The translations under genes were made by a program, and so were the position numbers. From an uncultured Halomonas sp. (lineage in GTDB: Bacteria > Pseudomonadota > Gammaproteobacteria > Pseudomonadales > Halomonadaceae), in assembly GCF_947490095.1 (NCBI RefSeq), contig NZ_CANLFS010000013.1, positions 21,301 through 85,300 on the forward strand: a stretch of 64,000 nucleotides of DNA, written 5' to 3'. The notes beneath the pieces are model-generated. The model did no database searches. It worked only from the letters and a program-made list of their open reading frames with translations, and was not told the DNA's origin. Below are positions 32,911-41,485 of this stretch, one piece after another; position 1 is the stretch's first letter, and every line of letters starts with the position of its first letter.

Positions 32911-33807
32911 TCATCCTCGTGGGTGATGGTCGGCATGCAGACGCTCCAGACGCGCCTGGGCCACATGGGTATAGATCTGGGTCGTGGAGAGGTCACTGTG
33001 CCCCAGCAGCAACTGTACGACACGCAGATTGGCACCATGATTCAACAAATGGGTGGCGAAAGCGTGACGCAGGGTGTGCGGCGACAGCGACCGGTCGATA
33101 CCGGCCACCCGGGCATGATGCTTGATCCGGTACCAGAATGCCTGCCGCGTCAGCGGGCGATCCCCCCGCCCGGGGAAGAGTGTCGGCCGGGAGGCATCGG
33201 TCATCAGTGCCCGGCGGACGGTGTGCAGATAGCGCGAGACCCAGTGAACGGCCTCCTCGCCCATTGGCACCAGGCGGTCCTTGTCGCCCTTGCCCCGCAC
33301 CCTGACCACCCCCTGGCGCAGGTTCACGGCATCGGTCGTCAGCCCCACCAGCTCCGAGACGCGCAGCCCCGTGCCGTAGAGCACCTCCAGCATGGTGCGG
33401 TCGCGCAGGCCCAGGTCCGTCGTGATATCCGGCGCGGCGATTAGCCGTTCCACCTCGGCCTCATCCAGGGTCTCGGGCAAGCCGGGCCGCACCCTCGGCA
33501 GCTTGACCTCGGCCAGCGGGTCACGCTCGATGCGCCCCGTCTCCAGGGCCCAGCGATAGAAGCGCCTCAGGCTGGAGAGCAGCCGTGCATTGCTGCGCAG
33601 CCGATACCCCTCCTCGCGGCGCTTGTCGAGCCAGGCAGGCAGGCTCGTGGGCCCCGGCTCGACCAGCGTCTCGCCGAGCCCGGCGAGGTGTGCCGCCCAG
33701 GCCGTCAGGTCACGGCGATAGGCGGCCAGGGTGTGGTCGCTCACCCCTTGCTCGAGCCACAGGGCGTCGAGGAAGGCGTCGATGGTGGTCGCGTCGGACG
33801 CGCTCAT
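32911..33807 (-). CDS. xerD: Tyrosine recombinase XerD
   Basis: Resolves chromosome dimers with XerC at dif. In 298 residues it has an N-terminal SAM-like domain (DAFLDALWLEQGVSDHTLAA) and catalytic residues in GTGLRVSELVGL (Arg), SPHTLRHAFATHLLNHGA (His-x-x-Arg), LGHSDLSTTQIYTHV (His and Tyr). The xerD-dsbC-hom-thrC context shows that this is the housekeeping enzyme and not an island integrase. Confidence 0.96.
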   Translation of the reverse strand: MSASDATTIDAFLDALWLEQGVSDHTLAAYRRDLTAWAAHLAGLGETLVEPGPTSLPAWLDKRREEGYRLRSNARLLSSLRRFYRWALETGRIERDPLAEVKLPRVRPGLPETLDEAEVERLIAAPDITTDLGLRDRTMLEVLYGTGLRVSELVGLTTDAVNLRQGVVRVRGKGDKDRLVPMGEEAVHWVSRYLHTVRRALMTDASRPTLFPGRGDRPLTRQAFWYRIKHHARVAGIDRSLSPHTLRHAFATHLLNHGANLRVVQLLLGHSDLSTTQIYTHVAQARLERLHADHHPRG

Positions 33808-33840
33808 GTCGGACTCCGGCTAGCCTGCCTCGGCAAGGAA

Positions 33841-33904
33841 AAGCCCCGCCCCGCGCGAGCGGTGACGGGGCTTCTGGGTCGAGCCGGGGCTTGGCCCCGG
33901 CTCG
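33841..33904 (-). terminator. Tandem hairpin terminator after rplS
   Basis: Two stems in series. CGAGCCGGGGC (33880-33890) pairs with GCCCCGGCTCG (33894-33904). AAGCCCCG (33841-33848) pairs with CGGGGCTT (33866-33873). On the minus strand the second is followed by TTCCTTG, giving a short T-rich exit. It separates rplS from xerD. Confidence 0.8.
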
Positions 33905-33923
33905 AGGGCGCTGAGGCGTGGCC

Positions 33924-34280
33924 TCAGGCCAGCTTTTCCTTGATGCGCGCCGACTTGCCGCTGCGCTCACGGAGGTAGTAGAGCTTGGCCTGACGCACGT
34001 CACCACGACGCTTGACGCTGATGGAATCGACCAGCGGGCTGTAGGTCTGGAAGGTACGCTCGACGCCCACACCGTGGGAGATCTTGCGCACGGTGAAGGC
34101 GGAGTTCAGGCCGCGATTACGCTTGCCGATCACCACGCCTTCGAAGGCCTGGAGACGCTCACGGGTGCCTTCCTTGACCTTGACCTGCACGATGACGGTA
34201 TCACCGGGGGCAAAGGTCGGGATCTCCTTGCTCATCTGCTCGGCTTCGAGCGCCTGGATCACCTTGTTCTTGCTGCTCAT
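33924..34280 (-). CDS. rplS: 50S ribosomal protein L19
   Basis: The 118-residue protein starts [20 protein letters not shown] at ATG 34280. It has the L19 core [20 protein letters not shown] and [21 protein letters not shown]19 sits at the 30S-50S interface. It follows trmD in the same direction across a 153-base gap, matching the rpsP-rimM-trmD-rplS order of gammaproteobacteria. Confidence 0.98.
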   Translation of the reverse strand: MSSKNKVIQALEAEQMSKEIPTFAPGDTVIVQVKVKEGTRERLQAFEGVVIGKRNRGLNSAFTVRKISHGVGVERTFQTYSPLVDSISVKRRGDVRQAKLYYLRERSGKSARIKEKLA

Positions 34281-34433
34281 GACAATGACTCCTGGATAAC
34301 GTTGACTCATCGATCGCTTGGGGTGCCGATGAATCGTGACCCCGGCGCTCGAGCTGACTCGAGGGCTCGGGAGATAATGGGTGACGCGGGGCAGTGAGCG
34401 ATCAGGCTCAGGGTCCCGCACCTCCGCCCTGCC

Positions 34434-35195
34434 CTATCTGGCGGGCAGTGCGTGCTCCTCGAGGAACTCCTTCAACAGCTTGTGCTGCTCCTTGCTCAAC
34501 TCCCTGCCTTCCAGCAGGTCGGGGCGTCGCTGCCAGGTACGCCCCAGGGACTGCTTCAACCGCCAGCGCCGGATAGCACCATGGTTACCGCTCAGCAGCA
34601 CCTCCGGCACCTGTCGCCCGTCGATTTCCTCCGGGCGAGTATAGTGCGGGCAATCCAGCAGCCCATCATTGAAGGAGTCCTCGACCGCGGAATCCTGATG
34701 GCCCAGCACCCCGGGCACCAGCCTTGCCGCGGCGTCGATCAGCACCATCGCGGGCAGCTCGCCACCGCTCAACACGTAGTCGCCGATCGACCATTCCTCA
34801 TCGATGTCGCCCTCTACCACGCGCTCATCGATGCCTTCATAGCGCCCTGCCACCACCACCAGCGGCGGTCCGGCGGCCAGCTCCTGCACGCCGGCCTGGT
34901 CGAGCCGCCGCCCCTGGGGCGACAGATAGACCACCTTCGGGCGCTGCCCGGTGGCCTGCTCGGCCCTGGCCCTGGCGGCATGAATCGCCGCCCGCAGGGT
35001 ATCGACCTTCATCAGCATCCCCGGCCCACCGCCATAGGGGCGGTCGTCCACGGTGCGATGCCTGTCGGTGGCGAAGTCGCGCGGGTTCCAGATCTCCAGC
35101 GCGATGCGCCCCTTGTCGACGGCCCTTCCGGTAACCCCGTGGCGAGTGATCGCCTCGAACATCTCCGGAAACAGCGAGACGACCCCGATCCACAT
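34434..35195 (-). CDS. trmD: tRNA (guanine-N1-)-methyltransferase
   Basis: Methylates G37 of tRNAs reading CNN/GNN codons and prevents frameshifting. ATG 35195 ([20 protein letters not shown]) gives 253 residues, close to E. coli. The SPOUT knot region shows [24 protein letters not shown] and [14 protein letters not shown]. In-frame upstream starts (ATG 35234, TTG 35252) would add non-conserved residues. Confidence 0.97.
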   Translation of the reverse strand: MWIGVVSLFPEMFEAITRHGVTGRAVDKGRIALEIWNPRDFATDRHRTVDDRPYGGGPGMLMKVDTLRAAIHAARARAEQATGQRPKVVYLSPQGRRLDQAGVQELAAGPPLVVVAGRYEGIDERVVEGDIDEEWSIGDYVLSGGELPAMVLIDAAARLVPGVLGHQDSAVEDSFNDGLLDCPHYTRPEEIDGRQVPEVLLSGNHGAIRRWRLKQSLGRTWQRRPDLLEGRELSKEQHKLLKEFLEEHALPAR

Positions 35196-35248
35196 GTCGA
35201 CCCTCCGTTCGGTGGGCGTCGAATCGGTCATCATCGAACCGGGCTCCG

Positions 35249-35800
35249 TCAAAACTCGGGGTCCCAGTCGACGCGCATCACTCCCGCGTCACAGTCCACC
35301 TCGAGGATCACCTCCTCGGGTAGAAACGGCAATAACCGCTCGCGGGCATCGATGGCGTCCGCCTCGAGGTCTCCCTTCACGACCATGACGTCATTGGCGC
35401 CGGTCTCGAAGAGATGGTCGACACGCCCCAGCACGCTGCCATCACGGGTCACGACCCGCAGGCCTTCCAGTTCGTGCCAGTAGAAATCATCACCGCCGAG
35501 TTCGGGCAGCTCGGCCTTGGGCAGCACGATCTCGGCGCCGGCCAGCGCTTCCGCGGCCTCGCGAGAGTCGCACCCCTCGAGCCGGGCCACCAGGCCCTTG
35601 CCGTGGCGACGCCCCTGTATCAGGCGACGACGCTCAAGCGTCTTGCCGTGACGCACGACCCAGTCGGGGTAGTCGAGGACGCCCTCCATGGGGCTGGTGT
35701 ACGAGTACACCTTGAGCCAGCCCTTCACGCCATAGGGGCTGGTCAACTTTCCCAGCACCACATGATCGTCGGTGGGCTTGGCCTTTGCGGATTCGCTCAT
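35249..35800 (-). CDS. rimM: Ribosome maturation factor RimM
   Basis: Assists 30S head assembly by binding S19. In 183 residues it has an N-terminal RimM domain ([20 protein letters not shown]) and a C-terminal PRC barrel ([20 protein letters not shown]). ATG 35800 (MSESAKAK) is used. The reading frame extends upstream without homology. It lies between rpsP and trmD in the canonical operon. Confidence 0.95.
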   Translation of the reverse strand: MSESAKAKPTDDHVVLGKLTSPYGVKGWLKVYSYTSPMEGVLDYPDWVVRHGKTLERRRLIQGRRHGKGLVARLEGCDSREAAEALAGAEIVLPKAELPELGGDDFYWHELEGLRVVTRDGSVLGRVDHLFETGANDVMVVKGDLEADAIDARERLLPFLPEEVILEVDCDAGVMRVDWDPEF

Positions 35801-35837
35801 CGACGACCTCGGGTCCGAGACAACCATCGCATCAGGC

Positions 35838-36086
35838 TCAGGCCTGCTTGCGAGCTTCCTTGACCAGCTCGGCCACGCGGCCGGAGAGCTGGGCACCCTG
35901 GCTCTGCCAGTGGGTGATGCGGTCGAGGTCGATGCGCAGGCGCTCTTCCTGGCCACGGGCGACCGGGTTGAAGAAGCCGAGACGCTCGATGAAGCGGCCG
36001 TCACGGGCCTTACGAGAATCGGTAACGGTCAGGTGGTAGAAGGGACGCTTCTTGGCGCCACCACGAGCCAGACGAATGGTAACCAT
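35838..36086 (-). CDS. rpsP: 30S ribosomal protein S16
   Basis: The 82-residue protein starts [20 protein letters not shown] and has [14 protein letters not shown], typical of S16. It is the first gene of rpsP-rimM-trmD, with rplS further downstream. A promoter and a leader hairpin lie directly upstream. Confidence 0.98.
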   Translation of the reverse strand: MVTIRLARGGAKKRPFYHLTVTDSRKARDGRFIERLGFFNPVARGQEERLRIDLDRITHWQSQGAQLSGRVAELVKEARKQA

Positions 36087-36130
36087 GGCCTATTAAGTCC
36101 TTCGGTTGATTGGGATTCGGTCACGACGAT

Positions 36131-36149
36131 GACCGCGAGACTCGCGGTC
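36131..36149 (-). other. Leader hairpin upstream of rpsP
   Basis: GACCGCGAG (36131-36139) pairs with CTCGCGGTC (36141-36149), a perfect 9-bp inverted repeat. It falls inside the predicted 5' untranslated leader of the S16 operon. No T-run follows on the minus strand, so it is not a plain terminator. Confidence 0.5.
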
Positions 36150-36168
36150 CTGTCAGTCAAGACGCAGC

Positions 36169-36197
36169 ATTCTACGGAAAACAGTCCCGCTTGGGAA
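36169..36197 (-). promoter_or_regulatory. Predicted sigma-70 promoter of the rpsP operon
   Basis: On the minus strand TTCCCA (36197-36192) and TAGAAT (36174-36169) are separated by 17 bases. Transcription would start near 36162 and give a leader of about 75 bases. Confidence 0.55.
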
Positions 36198-36257
36198 CCT
36201 TTTTCGGGGTTATCGTGGGGCTATCGCGGCTAGCACCTGCTATCGGGTCCGGAACTA

Positions 36258-37664
36258 TTACCAGGGCTTGCCACCGGGGCCGCCCATTCCTCCCATGCCG
36301 CCGGGGCCACCCGGGCCACCGCCGCCCATCATGCCGGACATGCCGCGCATCATGTTCTGCATGCCGCCCTTCTTGCCCGCCTTCTTCATCATCTTTTGCA
36401 TCTGCTTGTGCTGCTTGAGCAGACGATTCAGGTCGGGCACCTGCAAGCCGGCACCGGCGGCGATACGCCGCTTGCGCGAGCCGTTGATGACCTCCGGCTT
36501 GCGGCGCTCCTGGGGCGTCATGGAATTGATGAGCGCCTCGAGCTTGCCCATCTCCTTCTCCGGCCCCGGTCCCTGGGCCATCTCGGCCATCTGTCCCATG
36601 CCGGGCAGCTTGCCCAGCAGGCCGCCCATGCCGCCCATCTTCTTGAGCTGCTGAAGCTGTTCGCGGAAGTCCTCGAGGTCGAAGCCCTGCCCCTTCTTGA
36701 CCTTCTTGGCGAGCTTCTCGGCCTTGCCCTTGTCGACGCTGCGCTCGGCCTCCTCGATCAGCGACAGCATGTCGCCCATCCCGAGGATGCGCGACGCGAC
36801 GCGGTCCGGGTGGAAGGGCTCGAGGGCATCGACCTTCTCGCCCACGCCCATGAACTTGATCGGCTTGCCGGTGACATGGCGCACCGAGAGCGCCGCACCG
36901 CCGCGGGCATCGCCATCGGCCTTGGTGAGGATCACCCCGGTCAACGGCAGCGCCTCATGGAAGGCCTTGGCGGTATTGGCCGCATCCTGACCGGTCATGG
37001 CGTCGACGACGAACAGCGTCTCCTGGGGCGAGGCGGCCTTATGCAGCGCCTGGATCTCGGCCATCATGGCCTCGTCGATGGCCAGGCGACCCGCGGTATC
37101 CACCAGCACCACATCGTGGAACTGGATCTTGGCGTGCTTGATCGCGGCATCGGCGATCGCCACAGGCTGCTGGTCGGAGCGCGACGGGAAGAAGTCGACC
37201 TCGACCTCCTTCGCCAGGGTCTCGAGCTGATCGATGGCCGCCGGACGATACACGTCGGCAGACACCACCAGCACCTTCTTCTTTTCGCGTTCGCGCAGGT
37301 AGCGTGCCAGCTTGGCCACCGAGGTCGTCTTGCCCGCGCCCTGCAGGCCGGCCATCAGCACCACTGCCGGCGAGCCCTTGAGGGTCAGCCCCTCGTTGGC
37401 TTCGCCCATGGTCGCTTCCAGCTCCTGCTGGACGATCTTGACGAACTGCTGGCCGGGCGAAAGGCTCTTGGAGACCTCCTGACCCACGGCGCGCTCGCGC
37501 ACCCGCTCGATGAAGTCCTTGACCACCGGCAGGGCGACATCCGCCTCGAGCAGCGCGCGGCGCACCTCGCGCAGGGTGTCCTTGACGTTATCTTCGGTCA
37601 GGCGGGCCTGACCCTTGATCGACTTGAGCGTCTGCGACAGGCGCTCGCTGAGATTCTGGAACAT
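36258..37664 (-). CDS. ffh: Signal recognition particle protein Ffh
   Basis: The SRP GTPase that binds 4.5S RNA and signal sequences and hands ribosomes to FtsY. ATG 37664 (MFQNLSERLSQTLKSIKGQA) gives 468 residues. G domain: GLQGAGKTTSVAKLA, DTAGRLAIDEAMM, TKADGDARGG. The M domain has KRIAAGAGLQVPDLNRLLKQ, followed by a Met/Gly-rich tail with repeated GGMGG-like units. Its partner FtsY is at 8156-9667. Confidence 0.98.
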   Translation of the reverse strand: MFQNLSERLSQTLKSIKGQARLTEDNVKDTLREVRRALLEADVALPVVKDFIERVRERAVGQEVSKSLSPGQQFVKIVQQELEATMGEANEGLTLKGSPAVVLMAGLQGAGKTTSVAKLARYLREREKKKVLVVSADVYRPAAIDQLETLAKEVEVDFFPSRSDQQPVAIADAAIKHAKIQFHDVVLVDTAGRLAIDEAMMAEIQALHKAASPQETLFVVDAMTGQDAANTAKAFHEALPLTGVILTKADGDARGGAALSVRHVTGKPIKFMGVGEKVDALEPFHPDRVASRILGMGDMLSLIEEAERSVDKGKAEKLAKKVKKGQGFDLEDFREQLQQLKKMGGMGGLLGKLPGMGQMAEMAQGPGPEKEMGKLEALINSMTPQERRKPEVINGSRKRRIAAGAGLQVPDLNRLLKQHKQMQKMMKKAGKKGGMQNMMRGMSGMMGGGGPGGPGGMGGMGGPGGKPW

Positions 37665-37704
37665 GGGCCTCTCCACATATGCGATGGCCTGAAAGTTGCG
37701 GGCG

Positions 37705-37733
37705 ATTATACGCGCTGTGGCCGCGAGTCTCCA
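37705..37733 (-). promoter_or_regulatory. Predicted sigma-70 promoter of ffh
   Basis: On the minus strand TGGAGA (37733-37728) and a perfect TATAAT (37710-37705) are separated by 17 bases, about 40 bases before the ffh ATG. Confidence 0.7.
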
Positions 37734-37876
37734 TGCACCCGGCCCAACCCGGGGCGACGACCATGGCGAGGCGCCACAGTTCACGACCTGTGCGGCAGGC
37801 GGGTGATTGGGTATAGTAAGCACACCGCCGTCAGGCTTATGCTGTTTATCTTTTCTCAAGCGCACGGATCGCACCC

Positions 37877-38677
37877 ATGCAGGCGCTCGCCCTGGCCATA
37901 ACGGCCTTTCTTCTCTATACCGCCGCCGCCTCCTGGCAAGGGCTGACCCTGGCTCGCCGGGTCACATCACAGCCGCTGCTGGTACGCGGCCTGGCGCTGC
38001 TGGGCCTGCTCTGCCACCTGCCCCTGGTGGCCGGTCTGTTCGGCCATGACGCCCAGGTGTTGCCCGGCCTCTACGCCAGCATGGTGCTGATCAGCGCCAT
38101 GGCGGTGGTGATACTGCTGGGCATCAGCCTGTTCAAGCCGGTGCTGAGTGCCGCAACGGGCATCCTGCCGCTGGCGGGGGCCGCCCTGCTGCTGGCGGCC
38201 ACGGTGCCGGCGCCACCGCCCGCCGAGACGCTTCCTCCGGGCATCGCCCTGCATGCCATCAGCTCGTTGCTGGGATTCGCCGTGCTGACCATCGCTGCCG
38301 CCCAGGCCACGCTGCTCGGCCTGCAGAATCGCGCCCTGCGCCATCACCGGATCCGCGGCCTCGTCCAGGCCCTGCCGCCACTGACCTCCATGGAGCGGCT
38401 GCTCTTCGAGCTGATCTGGGCCGGCATGGCGCTGTTGACCCTGTCGATTCTCAGCGGATTTGTCTTCCTCGACAACATGTTCGCCCAGCATCTGGCCCAC
38501 AAGACGATCCTCTCGCTGGCCGCCTGGGTCATCTTCGCCATCCTGCTGTTCAGCCACTATCGCCTGGGCTGGCGCGGCATGCGTGCCGTGCGCTGGACCC
38601 TGGGGGGCTGTGCGGTACTGGTGGCCGCCTATTTCGGCAGCCTCTTCGTGCTGGAAGTACTGCTTAGCCACGGCTGA
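37877..38677 (+). CDS. ypjD: Cytochrome c assembly-like inner membrane protein (YpjD/CorE family)
   Basis: A 266-residue protein with about eight hydrophobic helices. The C-terminal half resembles CcsA/CcmC-type proteins (LHAISSLLGFAVLTIAAAQA; HKTILSLAAWVIFAILLFSH) and keeps conserved His residues. The position between ffh (divergent) and corB is the same as E. coli ypjD. Genetic work elsewhere has linked this pair to Mg/Co resistance. A direct role in cytochrome c assembly is not established. Confidence 0.88.
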   Translation: MQALALAITAFLLYTAAASWQGLTLARRVTSQPLLVRGLALLGLLCHLPLVAGLFGHDAQVLPGLYASMVLISAMAVVILLGISLFKPVLSAATGILPLAGAALLLAATVPAPPPAETLPPGIALHAISSLLGFAVLTIAAAQATLLGLQNRALRHHRIRGLVQALPPLTSMERLLFELIWAGMALLTLSILSGFVFLDNMFAQHLAHKTILSLAAWVIFAILLFSHYRLGWRGMRAVRWTLGGCAVLVAAYFGSLFVLEVLLSHG

Positions 38678-38757
38678 CGTGGCCGCTTCGGTGCCTTGAC
38701 ACCTCGCGCCCACTGCCCGTCAAATCGAGCCTGACCCGCGACCGAGGACCCTTCGAC

Positions 38758-40029
38758 TTGAGCGACGACTTCCCCCTGGGACTGCTGCTTGGCCTGCTGT
38801 TCCTGCTTGTCTGCCTGTCAGCCTTCTTCTCGAGCTCCGAGACCGGCATGATGTCGATCAACCGCTATCGCCTCAGCCACTGGGTCAACAGCGGCGAGAC
38901 TCGCGCCCAGCGGGTCGCCAGGCTGCTGGCTCGCCCGGACCGACTGATCGGCGTCATCCTGATCGGCAATAATTTCGTCAATAACCTGGCGGCCTCCATC
39001 GCCACCATTATCGCCATTCATTTCCTCGGCGACGTGACCGGCCCGGCCGTGGCTACCGCCGCACTGACCATCACCATCCTGATCTTCGCCGAGGTCACGC
39101 CCAAGACCTATGCGGCGGTGAAACCGGAGCGCATCGCCTACCCCGCCTCGCTGATTCTCGAGCCACTGCTGAAGCTGCTCTATCCGCTGGTCTGGCTGGT
39201 CAACATCATCTCCAACGGCCTGCTGCGGCTGGTCGGCGTACGCAACATCGATGGCGAGGGCGACAACCTGACCCGCGACGAGCTGCGCACCGTGGTCCAT
39301 GAGGCGGGCACCCTGATCCCCCAGCGCCACCAGACGATGCTGCTCTCCATTCTCGACCTCGAGAACGTCACCGTGAACGACATCATGGTGCCCCGCCACG
39401 AGGTGGTCGGCATCGACCTGGATGACGAGCTCGACGAGATCCTGGCCCAGATCCGCACCAGCCAGCACACGCGCCTGCCGGTCTACAAGGGCGACATCAA
39501 CAACATCATCGGCATGCTGCATCTGCGCAATGCGGCACGTTTTCTCTCCCGCGGCGAGGTGACCAAGGCCGCCATCGTCCAGGAGGCCCGGGAGCCCTAC
39601 TTCATCCCCGAGTCCAATCCCCTGCACACCCAGCTGCTCCACTTTCAGAAACAGAAGCGGCGCATCGGCATCGTGGTGGACGAATATGGCGACGTGGAAG
39701 GGCTGGTCACCCTGGAGGACATCCTCGAGGAGATCGTCGGCGAGTTCACCACCGATGTGGCAGGCATGCAGGAAGATATGCACCACCAGGAAGACGGCAG
39801 CGTGGTGATCGAAGGCACCGCCAACATCCGCGACGTCAACAAGTCGCTGGGCTGGCAGCTACCCACCGACGGCCCCAAGACGCTCAACGGCCTGATCCTC
39901 GAACACCTGGAGGCCTTCCCGGAGGGGCCCGCCTCGCTCCAGGTAGGCGATGTGCGCATGGAAATTCAGGAAGTGCGCGACAATCTGATCACCGCCGCCC
40001 GCTGCTGGCCCGCGCCGCGGCGTCGATAG
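38758..40029 (+). CDS. corB: CNNM/CorB family transporter with CBS pair and CorC-HlyC domain
   Basis: A 423-residue membrane protein. It starts at TTG 38758, with GAGG 11 bases upstream. It has an N-terminal CNNM (DUF21) domain with four hydrophobic segments (FFSSSETGMMSINRYRLSHW; LIGNNFVNNLAASIATIIAI). A CBS pair follows (DIMVPRHEVVGIDLDDELDE; VDEYGDVEGLVTLEDILEEI), then a C-terminal CorC_HlyC domain (ANIRDVNKSLGWQLPTDGPK). The family transports or regulates Mg2+ (Na+-coupled in studied members). Probably co-transcribed with ypjD. Confidence 0.92.
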   Translation: MSDDFPLGLLLGLLFLLVCLSAFFSSSETGMMSINRYRLSHWVNSGETRAQRVARLLARPDRLIGVILIGNNFVNNLAASIATIIAIHFLGDVTGPAVATAALTITILIFAEVTPKTYAAVKPERIAYPASLILEPLLKLLYPLVWLVNIISNGLLRLVGVRNIDGEGDNLTRDELRTVVHEAGTLIPQRHQTMLLSILDLENVTVNDIMVPRHEVVGIDLDDELDEILAQIRTSQHTRLPVYKGDINNIIGMLHLRNAARFLSRGEVTKAAIVQEAREPYFIPESNPLHTQLLHFQKQKRRIGIVVDEYGDVEGLVTLEDILEEIVGEFTTDVAGMQEDMHHQEDGSVVIEGTANIRDVNKSLGWQLPTDGPKTLNGLILEHLEAFPEGPASLQVGDVRMEIQEVRDNLITAARCWPAPRRR

Positions 40030-40034
40030 GACAC

Positions 40035-40760
40035 TCAACGACTCAGGGCCTGGTGCGCGGCGACCGGCTGCGTCCAGGCATCGCCCTGTTGCTTGAGCGT
40101 CCGAACCCGCGCCTCCAGGTGGCGGCGAGTGGCCGCCCCGGGGGTCAGCGGCTCGCCGACATGCAGCATCACTCGGGCGCGGAAACGACGCGGGCGCTGG
40201 CTCAACGCGCGGCCGTGACAGTGGGAGGTCCATGACCCCCACAGCCCGGACAGGCTCGCCGGTATCACCGGCACCGGGTCACGGGCGAGGATCAACTCCA
40301 GGCCGCGACGAAACTCCTGCACCTCGCCATCCAGGGTCAGCCGCCCCTCGGGAAACAGCATCACCACCTCGCCATTGCGCAGCGCCCGGCTCACCTCCGC
40401 CAGGGCCCGGCGCAAACTGCCGGGATCGTTGCGCTCCGTCTCCACGGGAATCGCCCCCACCAGCCGAAACAGCCAATTGAGCCGGGGCGAGTCATAGATC
40501 GGCTTGTCCATCAGAAAGCGTAGCGGGCGCGGACTCGCGCCCCCCATGACCAGGGCATCCATGAAACTGACGTGGTTGCACACCACCAGCGCCGCCCCGC
40601 GCTTGGGAAGGTGCTCGAGGCCCGTCAGGCGCAGCCGATAGAGGATGCGGACCAGCAGGTAGACCAGCCGGCGCACCACCGGGCGCGGCGCCCGCATGAT
40701 GCGCCAGGCGAGCCATAGCGCCCCACAGGCCAGCGGAATCGAAAGCAGCGCCGTCACCAC
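40035..40760 (-). CDS. 1-acyl-sn-glycerol-3-phosphate acyltransferase family protein
   Basis: A 241-residue PlsC-type acyltransferase. It has an N-terminal membrane helix, catalytic NHVSFMDAL (His-x4-Asp), a glycerol-phosphate site region FPEGRLTLDGEVQEF and PVIPASLSGLW. The start is GTG 40760. It lies 5 bases after the TetR gene in the same direction, so the two are likely an operon. It may be a secondary lipid acyltransferase and not the essential PlsC. Confidence 0.87.
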   Translation of the reverse strand: MVTALLSIPLACGALWLAWRIMRAPRPVVRRLVYLLVRILYRLRLTGLEHLPKRGAALVVCNHVSFMDALVMGGASPRPLRFLMDKPIYDSPRLNWLFRLVGAIPVETERNDPGSLRRALAEVSRALRNGEVVMLFPEGRLTLDGEVQEFRRGLELILARDPVPVIPASLSGLWGSWTSHCHGRALSQRPRRFRARVMLHVGEPLTPGAATRRHLEARVRTLKQQGDAWTQPVAAHQALSR

Positions 40761-40765
40761 GGCAC

Positions 40766-41371
40766 CTACTTGGCCCGCAGGCCGGCAAGAAGCGTCACGA
40801 GGAGCTGATCAAGCAGCTCGCCCACTTCCAGCTGTTGCCCCTGCCAATAGCCCAGGCGCTCGTTGAGGCCCAGCAGTACCAGGCCATGCACGCTGCCCCA
40901 GAGGGTGCGACCCAGGCGCCGCGCCTCGAGGTCATCCAGGGCCGGCTGATGCTCCTTGAGGGTGACCTCGACGCGCCGGAAGAGCGCTTCGATCATCTCG
41001 TTCTGGCGCTGGTCCAGCTCTCCCTCCTGGGCCAGCGGGAAATCGAACAGCAACTGCCAGCGGAAGGCCTCGCGCTGGGCAAACTGCCAGTAGGCACGGG
41101 CCAGGGCGCGCAGCCGCTCTTCGGGGGTTGCCTGGCTGGTCAGTGGCTCGATGACTTCGCGCAGATGGCCCAGGGTCTCGATGTTGACGTGCTGCAGGAG
41201 GTTGTGAAAGCTGCCATAGAGCTTGAGCAGCGTACTCGGCGCACAACCCACCTCGCGTGCCACGGCGCGCAGGGACAGGCCGTGTACGGAATTTTCCTGC
41301 AGCCAGGCGTCACAGGCCGCCATGACCTGGGCATGCAGAGCCTCGGGGGCGTGCTGTCTGGGACGGGCCAT
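40766..41371 (-). CDS. TetR family transcriptional regulator
   Basis: A 201-residue regulator. Its N-terminal helix-turn-helix (about 28-52: GLSLRAVAREVGCAPSTLLKL) is followed by YGSFHNLLQHVN and a helical ligand domain with WQLLFDFPLA. ATG 41371 (MARPRQHAPEALHAQVMAAC) is used. It is divergent from the SRAP-like gene, and a dyad lies between them. It sits upstream of the acyltransferase, so membrane lipid or fatty acyl sensing is a guess. Confidence 0.88.
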   Translation of the reverse strand: MARPRQHAPEALHAQVMAACDAWLQENSVHGLSLRAVAREVGCAPSTLLKLYGSFHNLLQHVNIETLGHLREVIEPLTSQATPEERLRALARAYWQFAQREAFRWQLLFDFPLAQEGELDQRQNEMIEALFRRVEVTLKEHQPALDDLEARRLGRTLWGSVHGLVLLGLNERLGYWQGQQLEVGELLDQLLVTLLAGLRAK

Positions 41372-41428
41372 CGAGATCCTCGCGAGCCGGAGCGGGCAGT
41401 TGCTTGAAGGACCCCAAGGATAGCGCAC

Positions 41429-41447
41429 ATCGAACACTGTTTTCGAT
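41429..41447. promoter_or_regulatory. Candidate TetR operator between tetR and the SRAP-like gene
   Basis: ATCGAACACTGTTTTCGAT is a 19-base dyad with 8 of 9 pairs matching around a central T. It lies 58 bases from the tetR ATG and 38 bases from the SRAP-like ATG. One repressor could control both directions from it. Confidence 0.6.
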
Positions 41448-41485
41448 AGCCGTGTTACCCTGATGCTCCCAGACCCGGAGATCCC

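Noticed and set aside
32911..33807. Tyrosine recombinase as an island integrase
   Set aside because: Sequence and xerD-dsbC-hom-thrC context identify the housekeeping XerD, and it is 19 kb from the tRNA scar.
36396..37901. 501-codon open frame opposite ffh
   Set aside because: Shadow of ffh; no recognisable domain.
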